DNA of 32,247 nucleotides from a virus. The notes under the pieces were generated by a model. The model was not told where the DNA came from. It searched no databases and saw only the letters and a list, made by a program, of their open reading frames with translations. A program made the position numbers and the translations under genes. The stretch spans positions 1 to 32,247 of the IMG/VR virus record IMGVR_UViG_3300008050_000169; one strand, given 5' to 3'. This document shows positions 26,474-32,247 of this stretch, one piece after another (within the stretch, counting starts at the first letter, position 1; each line of letters opens with the position of its first letter).

Positions 26474-27142
26474 ATGAAGTCAAACAAAAAAAAGAGATCG
26501 TCTTACAGAATGAGTAATGACCTAGAAAGATCTGAAGTTGGTGAGCAAATTTTATCGCAAGTAGAGTTAAACGGTTTTGACTTGGGACAAGACAGAGTTC
26601 CTCGAGGAATAGAAGTTGAAGAAAATAGAATTTATTTTTACTGTCCCATAGGAGATAAAGAGGCGCTTGAATTAAATAGAGTGATTAGAAGGCTAGACGT
26701 AGAAATGCAGTACCTTTCAAATAGACTAGAATGCGAAGAAATTCCAATCCATCTTCATATACACAGCCCTGGTGGTTCTGTATTTGCGGGATTGTCTATT
26801 ATCGACACGATGAAAAGGTGTAGAACATCAATTCATACACATGTAGAAGGATCAGCAGCTTCTGCAGCTACTCTTCTTGCATGTTGCGGAAAAAAAGAGC
26901 ATAGAACAATCGGCCAGAATGGATACATGCTTGTTCATCAACCACACATCGAGTGGTTTGGAAAATTGGATGACTTTAGAGACGAGATAGAAAATCAAAA
27001 GGAGCTGTACGAAAAGATAGTACAAATATATTTGAAAAATACCAATTTTAAAAAGAAAGAATTAGAAAAGCTTTTAGAGCATGAACTATGGCTAAATTCA
27101 GAAAAATGCATCTCTTATGGACTGGTGGACAAAATTTCATGA
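26474..27142 (+). CDS. ClpP-like serine protease (S14 family)
   Basis: 222 aa. Basic N-terminal extension of about 25 residues, then the ClpP core: oxyanion loop S-P-G-G-S (98-102), catalytic S130 in G-S-A-A-S-A, H155 in V-H-Q-P. At the site of the catalytic Asp of ClpP (R-D-x-F in E. coli) the sequence reads H-E-L-W, so the acid may be Glu here; this needs a structure-based check. Such proteins either cleave capsid or tail precursors, or work with a Clp ATPase, which is not seen in the window. It overlaps the next gene by 4 bases. Confidence 0.85.
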   Translation: MKSNKKKRSSYRMSNDLERSEVGEQILSQVELNGFDLGQDRVPRGIEVEENRIYFYCPIGDKEALELNRVIRRLDVEMQYLSNRLECEEIPIHLHIHSPGGSVFAGLSIIDTMKRCRTSIHTHVEGSAASAATLLACCGKKEHRTIGQNGYMLVHQPHIEWFGKLDDFRDEIENQKELYEKIVQIYLKNTNFKKKELEKLLEHELWLNSEKCISYGLVDKIS

Positions 27143-27570
27143 TAGTAGGATTTACATGTGGCACATTTGATTTGTTACATGCTGGGCATGCACTTATGCT
27201 TAAAGAATGCAAAAATTATTGTGATTATCTAATTGTAGGTGTCCAATCTGACCCTAGCATAGATAGAAAAGAAAAAAATAAGCCTGTTCAAACTTTTGTA
27301 GAGCGCATCACGATGGTCCAGTCTATCAAATGGGTAGATGAAATTGTACAGTACAATACCGAAAGTGACCTCTATCGCCTTTTAGAGCAGCTCTCAATAG
27401 ACGTAAGAATAGTAGGCACAGACTGGAAGCATAAAAAGTTTACTGGACATGACTTACCCATCAAAGTCATCTTTAACAGCAGAGACCACGGATATTCGTC
27501 ATCAGAGCTCAAAAAAAGAGTTTATGAGTCTGTAAGGGTTAAAATTTCTCGAGATGCACATAATGACTAA
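27139..27570 (+). CDS. Cytidylyltransferase, TagD/RfaE-N type
   Basis: 143 aa, ATG 27139 overlapping the ClpP stop. Nucleotidyltransferase marks: C-G-T-F-D-L-L-H-A-G-H (7-17) with HxGH at 14-17, R-I-T-M-V-Q-S, I-V-G-T-D-W, and a final Y-S-S-S-E-L. This is the family of glycerol-3-phosphate and sugar-phosphate cytidylyltransferases. It would attach a CMP to a small phosphorylated compound. The remnant at 12474 belongs to a related family. Confidence 0.83.
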   Translation: MIVGFTCGTFDLLHAGHALMLKECKNYCDYLIVGVQSDPSIDRKEKNKPVQTFVERITMVQSIKWVDEIVQYNTESDLYRLLEQLSIDVRIVGTDWKHKKFTGHDLPIKVIFNSRDHGYSSSELKKRVYESVRVKISRDAHND

Positions 27571-29164
27571 GTGGCAAAAATATTTTCCGTATAAGCAGCC
27601 AAGAGACTTGCAAGTTAGTGCTATTAATGAAATACTTGACAGCTTCAAGACAAACAGATTTTTTGCCCTTGAGGCAGGCACCGGAGTTGGTAAAAGTGCA
27701 GTTGGGTTAACAGTCGCCAAGTCTATTTTAGAAAATCCGGCAGAAGAAGGGTATGAAAAGGGAGCAATTTTTGTAACAACGCAAAAGCTGTTACAAGATC
27801 AGTATGAAAAGGACTTCGGAAATCTTTCTATGAAGTCAATTAAAAGCTCCTCTAACTACACGTGCAATTTCAAAAAAACAAAATCATGCAATGAGGGTCA
27901 ATCTGAATTGCAGTCAATTGAAAAGGGAACTAGACAGTGGAATACATGCACGTTCAATTGCAATTATAAAAAGGCCAAACAAGACTTTTTAGATAGCCCG
28001 CTATCAGTGACAAATTTTCCCTATCTTATGACAGAAGCAAATTATAATGGTAAGATAAAGCCGCGGCAACTCTTAATAATTGATGAGGCACACAATGTCG
28101 AAACAGAACTTTCTAAATTTATTGAAGTAGCAGTCTCTGAAAGATTTGCCAAGTCGAGTCTTAAAATTAGCTTCCCCAGCTTAAAGACACATCATCAAGC
28201 ATTTGTCTGGATTAGGGACATTTATTTTCCAAAACTTAAGAGACATTGTGATCACATTAAAAAAATGTTAGAAAAATATCATGGCTTAAAGGGCAAAATC
28301 GATCAATTTACGAAGCTATCTAGGCAGCTTAGAGCAACAGATAGTCATCAAAAGAAAATCGAACAATTTTTAGAAGTTCATGAAAAAGACAATTGGGTCT
28401 TTGAAAATACATTTAGCGACCACAAGGGGTATAAAAAAATAACTTTCAAACCCATCGATGTTTCTAAATTTGCAGAACAGTACCTATTTCGGCTGGGGCA
28501 CAAAGTCCTGTTCATGTCAGCTACAATTCTTTGTAGTGATAAATTTTTTGAATCTCTTGGAATCGCGTCTAGATCTTCTAGCCTTTCTTTGCCTTCACCG
28601 TTCCCTGTAAAGAATAGACCCATTCTACATGTTCCCATGGGAAAAATGACAGCTAAAGAAATCGATAAGACACTGCCTATTTTGTGCAAAGCAATTGAAA
28701 AAATTCTAGAACAGCACAAAACAGAGAAGGGAATTATCCACACACACTCTTACAAGATAGCAAATTATCTTAAGAGTCACATTAAATCTAAACGACTTCT
28801 ATTTTCTGATGCTAGTAATAGAGATGAAATTTTAAAGAAGCACATGAGTGCCAAAACACCCACAGTCCTTGTATCACCCTCAATGACTGAAGGTGTTGAC
28901 CTACACGGTGATCATTCCAGATTTCAAGTAATTTGTAAAGTACCCTATCCATACTTGGGAGATAAATTAGTGAAAAAAAGAATGAACAAGTGGAAGTGGT
29001 GGTACTCATTTCAAACGGCAAAGTGTCTAATACAATCGATAGGAAGATCAATAAGATCAAAAGAAGATAGAGCAGTCACGTACATACTAGACTCAGATTG
29101 GGATAGATTCTATTGTTACAATGGAAGCCTCTTTCCGACAGACTTCTCAAATTGCATCAAGTAG
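27554..29164 (+). CDS. DinG/XPD-family DNA helicase
   Basis: 536 aa; overlaps the previous gene by 17 bases (ATG 27563 is an alternative). Walker A is AGTGVGKS (41-48). Four cysteines at 104, 112, 132 and 136 lie where XPD/DinG proteins carry the iron-sulfur cluster. D-E-A-H is at 177-180. The second RecA domain contains Q-S-I-G-R-S-I-R, the motif VI of this group. It would unwind DNA 5' to 3' at forks, R-loops or damage. It is shorter than E. coli DinG but complete in motifs. Confidence 0.88.
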   Translation: MHIMTKWQKYFPYKQPRDLQVSAINEILDSFKTNRFFALEAGTGVGKSAVGLTVAKSILENPAEEGYEKGAIFVTTQKLLQDQYEKDFGNLSMKSIKSSSNYTCNFKKTKSCNEGQSELQSIEKGTRQWNTCTFNCNYKKAKQDFLDSPLSVTNFPYLMTEANYNGKIKPRQLLIIDEAHNVETELSKFIEVAVSERFAKSSLKISFPSLKTHHQAFVWIRDIYFPKLKRHCDHIKKMLEKYHGLKGKIDQFTKLSRQLRATDSHQKKIEQFLEVHEKDNWVFENTFSDHKGYKKITFKPIDVSKFAEQYLFRLGHKVLFMSATILCSDKFFESLGIASRSSSLSLPSPFPVKNRPILHVPMGKMTAKEIDKTLPILCKAIEKILEQHKTEKGIIHTHSYKIANYLKSHIKSKRLLFSDASNRDEILKKHMSAKTPTVLVSPSMTEGVDLHGDHSRFQVICKVPYPYLGDKLVKKRMNKWKWWYSFQTAKCLIQSIGRSIRSKEDRAVTYILDSDWDRFYCYNGSLFPTDFSNCIK

Positions 29165-29241
29165 AGACCTATTTATAAGTGTATGGTGCAATAATTGAGT
29201 GTAATTTGTTAAACCCGCTGGATTTTTGGATAGTCTGATAC

Positions 29242-30162
29242 ATGTCAATTTTTAGAGAACATAAGACAGTCGCCGATCGATCAGCCTCAGATAGACGTCG
29301 TCACAAGAAAAAAATAGAAAAGTCTATTAGGGAAGGCATCCACAATATTGTTGCAGAAGAATCTATTATCGGTAAAGATGGAAAAAAGAAAATAAGAATT
29401 CCAGTGCGCGGAATTAAGGAGTATAGATTCGTATATGGAAGCAATGAAACAAATAGAAAAGTAGGATCTGCCCCAGACAAGGACATTAAACGTGGGCAAA
29501 AAATAGGTGATACACAAAAAAAGAAACCTGGCCGCGGCGAAAATAATCCTGGTGATGACCCCGGTGAGGAGTACTATGAAGTAGAGATCACATTAGAAGA
29601 ATTGGCAGACTACCTTTTTTCTGATTTAGAATTGCCAGATCTTGAAAGAAAATCGCTCAAGGTGTCTGAGCTGGATCGTCTCAAGAGGAAGGGATACAGA
29701 TCAGAAGGCATCACACCTAGACTAGATAAAAAGAAATCTGCTATCGCAAGAATTAAGAGAAGAAGTGCGGCGTCTAAAAGAGAGGGTTTTGATGAAAACG
29801 AGAAATTTTCTTTTCATGAAGAAGATCTCAAATATCGACATTTCAAAAAAACTAAAAAGCCTTGTTCGAGTGCCGTAATATTTTTTGTAATGGACATATC
29901 AGGATCCATGACAACTCAGAAAAAATTTATAGCAAGAAGCTTCTATTTTTTACTATATCATTTTATCAGATCAAAATATAATCATACAGAAATAGTGTTT
30001 GTGTCACACGATACAATGGCATATGAAGTAAGTGAAGATCAATTCTTTACTAGGGGAAACTCTGGCGGAACGATGGTCTCATCAGGCTTAAACTTGGTAG
30101 AGGAAATAATAAACCAAAGATTTCATCCAGACGCTTGGAACATATATGTTTTTCAATGTTGA
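29242..30162 (+). CDS. yeaH: YeaH (DUF444, VWA-like) protein, N-terminal part up to in-frame TGA
   Basis: 306 aa before the stop. Basic N-terminus, R-x-x-H-x-K-K-I-E-K-S-I-R segment, then the VWA-like metal site D-I-S-G-S at 218-222. The gene stops at TGA 30160-30162, but the same frame continues without break for 90 codons and encodes the family C-terminus (D-G-D-N-W-P-D-D). In relatives a serine or similar residue stands where the TGA is. So this is a nonsense mutation, read-through, or a sequencing error. YeaH acts with PrkA and SpoVR in stress responses of bacteria. Confidence 0.85.
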   Translation: MSIFREHKTVADRSASDRRRHKKKIEKSIREGIHNIVAEESIIGKDGKKKIRIPVRGIKEYRFVYGSNETNRKVGSAPDKDIKRGQKIGDTQKKKPGRGENNPGDDPGEEYYEVEITLEELADYLFSDLELPDLERKSLKVSELDRLKRKGYRSEGITPRLDKKKSAIARIKRRSAASKREGFDENEKFSFHEEDLKYRHFKKTKKPCSSAVIFFVMDISGSMTTQKKFIARSFYFLLYHFIRSKYNHTEIVFVSHDTMAYEVSEDQFFTRGNSGGTMVSSGLNLVEEIINQRFHPDAWNIYVFQC

Positions 30163-30432
30163 GACGGAGATAATTGGCCAGACGACACAGAAAAAACGCT
30201 CGCATCGTTGGAAAACCTCAAGCGAATCGCACAGCTTTTTGGCTACTGTGAAATTGATACAGCCCCCTTAAGGAAAAGTGACACTTCTGGATGGTTTAGA
30301 GAGAGTCGACTCTCTAAGGTTTATACACCCTACATAGATAGAAAATTAAAAATTGTTGAAGTAAATTCTAAAGAAGATGTATGGCCTGCTTTTAATAAAT
30401 TTTTCAACAGAAGGGTTATAACGAGCAACTGA
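30163..30432 (+). pseudogene. yeaH: YeaH C-terminal part, continuing in frame
   Basis: Directly follows the TGA in the same frame, to the TGA at 30430-30432. Residues D-G-D-N-W-P-D-D and the F-G-Y-C-E-I-D segment match the family end. TTG 30208 could start a separate peptide. If the TGA is read through, the combined protein would be about 396 aa, close to the usual length. Confidence 0.7.
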
Positions 30433-30433
30433 T

Positions 30434-31738
30434 ATGGATTGGACGTTTAATTTATTAGAAGAATGGGATCAAAAGATATCCATTATTGCTGCTAAGAACG
30501 GTTTGGATTGGTTTCCCATCACATATGAAGTGTGTGATTACTATTCCATGATTGGACACATGTCTTACCATGGTATGCCCACTCATTATGGGCACTGGTC
30601 ATATGGCAAATCTTTTGAAAGAACACACACGATGTATAACATGGGTGCAGAAGGCCTTCCATATGAGTTGATCATCAATTCCAATCCATCAATTGCTTAT
30701 CTTATGAGAGAGAATCCTGCTTATTTGCAAATATTGATCATGGCTCACTGTGTGGGTCATTCTGATTTTTTTAAAAACAATAGAATGTTCAAGAATACTA
30801 ATCCCGAATCTATTGTTGGAAAACTTAGGAGCGCAAAAAAAAGAATTCAACAGTATGTTGAAGATCCTACAATAGGAATTGACGAAGTTGAGATAATTCT
30901 GGACGCTGCACAAGCGCTTCAATACCAGACTTATAGATACGGTCAAAAAAGAAAATCTCATCATGAGCTTTTAGAAAAATACACAAAGTTAATAAAAGCG
31001 TCTGATGATGATGAATTTGATAATTTCGACCTAGACAAAAAACCTCTTGAACCTGACTATGACATCTTGGGCTTTATATTAGAAAATTCTAGAAGCATGC
31101 CTTCATGGAAAAGAGATGTCATAGAAATTGTAAGAGAAGAATCAAAATATTTTATTCCACAAATTCAAACTAAAATTATGAATGAGGGGTGGGCGAGCTA
31201 CTGGCACTATACTCTGTGTCATGAATTAAATTTGCCAGCCGAGTGGCACATACCTTTTCTAAAAATGCATAATCAAGTAATAAGACCGCATGTGGGAGGA
31301 TTAAATCCGTACCATCTTGGGTTTGTGGTGTTTCAGGACATCAAAGAGAAGCACGGAATAGAAGAATGTTTTATAGCTAGAGAATCTTCACACGATGTTG
31401 CATTTTTGCGTCAGTATTTAACAAGAGAGCTTTGTCAAAAGTTAGGTCTATTCTCATATTCAGAAAAAAAGAAAGATATCACAATAGATGAAATACACGA
31501 TGAGGATGGATGGAAATCTGTAAAAAAATCTCTCTTGACAAATATAGGGACAAATGGGATTCCAGTAATTTACGTGGACGAAATAGAAATTGATGGGACA
31601 TTAGTTTTAAGACACGAGCATGATGGTCGCGACCTTGATCTCGACAATTCTGATGAGGTTTTGTGTCATGCAAAAACTCTATGGGACGACGATGTTAAAT
31701 TATTTACTATCATTGAAGAGGAAGTTTGGGAAATTTAG
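30434..31738 (+). CDS. spoVR: SpoVR family protein
   Basis: 434 aa, starting one base after the YeaH stop. It matches SpoVR in its conserved segments: W-F-P-I-T-Y-E-V-C near residue 26, Y-E-L-I-I-N-S-N-P, A-H-C-V-G-H-S-D-F-F, and N-E-G-W-A-S-Y-W-H-Y at about 248. In bacilli SpoVR is needed for normal spore cortex; in other bacteria it is co-expressed with PrkA and YeaH under stress. Its molecular function is not settled. Length and all major segments are normal. Confidence 0.92.
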   Translation: MDWTFNLLEEWDQKISIIAAKNGLDWFPITYEVCDYYSMIGHMSYHGMPTHYGHWSYGKSFERTHTMYNMGAEGLPYELIINSNPSIAYLMRENPAYLQILIMAHCVGHSDFFKNNRMFKNTNPESIVGKLRSAKKRIQQYVEDPTIGIDEVEIILDAAQALQYQTYRYGQKRKSHHELLEKYTKLIKASDDDEFDNFDLDKKPLEPDYDILGFILENSRSMPSWKRDVIEIVREESKYFIPQIQTKIMNEGWASYWHYTLCHELNLPAEWHIPFLKMHNQVIRPHVGGLNPYHLGFVVFQDIKEKHGIEECFIARESSHDVAFLRQYLTRELCQKLGLFSYSEKKKDITIDEIHDEDGWKSVKKSLLTNIGTNGIPVIYVDEIEIDGTLVLRHEHDGRDLDLDNSDEVLCHAKTLWDDDVKLFTIIEEEVWEI

Positions 31739-31791
31739 AAAGATTTCAATTTTTCAAAATACGAGACACACTTTAGAGGTATTATAGAATC

Positions 31792-32247
31792 ATGTCTATT
31801 AAAAATGAACTTTTAGAAGCTATTAAAGCACAGAGAAAAGCAAGCGAATCTAATCAAAAGTTTGAAGGAACATTTTTGGACTATCTAGAGATAGTGGAAA
31901 AAGATCCTAGCATTATTGAATCTAGTCATAAACGGCTCCATTCAGCACTTGTTGAGCATGGGGTTAAAAATATGTCAGATTCTGACCCTCGAAAGAGAAA
32001 AATCTTTGATGGCAATAGTGTTAGAATTTATCATTACTTTAAAGATCACTTCTTTGGTATGGAACATGTGATCATGAAAGTAATGAGATTTTTAAAATCA
32101 GCTTCGCACAAAGGTGAAGAAAGTAGGCAGGTATTATTGCTAATGGGCCCAGTTGGAGCAGGCAAATCAGCTCTCACCGAACACATTAAAAAATCGCTAA
32201 TTGGGAAGTCATATTACCACTTAAAGGGAGATCCTCAAAGAGGAGAA
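31792..32247 (+). CDS. prkA: PrkA serine protein kinase, partial (right edge)
   Basis: 152 codons in frame, running off the window. It has a T-F-L-D-Y-L-E-I-V segment near residue 27, I-F-D-G-N near 71, Y-F-K-D-H-F-F-G-M at 82-90, and Walker A G-P-V-G-A-G-K-S at 119-126. This is the AAA+ part of PrkA, an unusual kinase with an AAA+ core. Start ATG 31792 follows TTAGAGG by about 13 bases. It follows SpoVR by 53 bases and completes the YeaH-SpoVR-PrkA module. Confidence 0.9.
   Translation, partial: MSIKNELLEAIKAQRKASESNQKFEGTFLDYLEIVEKDPSIIESSHKRLHSALVEHGVKNMSDSDPRKRKIFDGNSVRIYHYFKDHFFGMEHVIMKVMRFLKSASHKGEESRQVLLLMGPVGAGKSALTEHIKKSLIGKSYYHLKGDPQRGE

Noticed and set aside
29186-29214. Promoter before yeaH (GTGCAA at 29186)
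   Set aside because: The hexamer 17 bases downstream is TTAAAC, only three of six to TATAAT.
30160-30205. Selenocysteine codon with SECIS element
   Set aside because: I find no convincing hairpin directly after the TGA and the conserved residue appears to be Ser; not excluded, but a mutation or error is simpler.

Overview
The window looks like the accessory, non-structural part of a very large (jumbo) tailed-phage genome. This is an inference from gene content. Genes are tiny, tightly packed and often overlap by 4 to 14 bases. There is a DUF3310 phage protein, a D12-class adenine methylase, four tRNA genes and many unrecognised small proteins. No ribosomal-protein, rRNA or metabolic operons are visible. 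Ribosome sites are Shine-Dalgarno type and the -10 boxes are TATAAT-like, so the host is a bacterium. The many lipoprotein signal peptides fit a Gram-negative host. A large plasmid or prophage is less likely but not excluded.

Layout. (1) 1-2742: DUF3310 and a tandem array of about eleven small MKVGDLV proteins, most fused to the next by a 14-base junction read in two frames. (2) 2784-6139: an own-promoter gene, a full-length DnaK and a lipoprotein. (3) 6143-8739: small genes behind strong promoters, one with a 250-base structured leader. (4) 8741-13619: Dam methylase, dispersed MKVGDLV genes, then a membrane and lipoprotein block including a trypsin-like protease, a zinc-metalloprotease and the remnant of a nucleotidyltransferase. 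(5) 14104-14815: a non-coding region with five helically phased CCACT boxes, a structured RNA candidate, and an AT-rich repeat segment between two 29-base direct repeats. (6) 15121-19533, visibly richer in G+C: tRNA-Leu with a duplicated 3' half, a MoxR-type AAA+ ATPase, tRNA-Arg, tRNA-Lys, tRNA-Met and a RadA-like ATPase. (7) 19561-23480: NUDIX hydrolase, HAD phosphatase, a J-domain protein, and 36-base repeats. (8) 23503-32247, AT-rich: a second lipoprotein protease, ClpP-like protease, cytidylyltransferase, DinG-like helicase, then YeaH, SpoVR and PrkA.

Two system-level signals stand out. First, many transcription units share one promoter type, KTGYAA, then exactly 17 bases, then TATAAT. 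It recurs at about 16 places and looks like a phage-specific regulon signal. Second, the phage carries host-type protein-quality and stress functions: DnaK plus a J-domain protein, ClpP, two membrane-anchored proteases, and the YeaH-SpoVR-PrkA stress module. YeaH is interrupted by an in-frame TGA at a strongly conserved site. The dual-coding junction array is the best candidate for a previously undescribed genetic arrangement.
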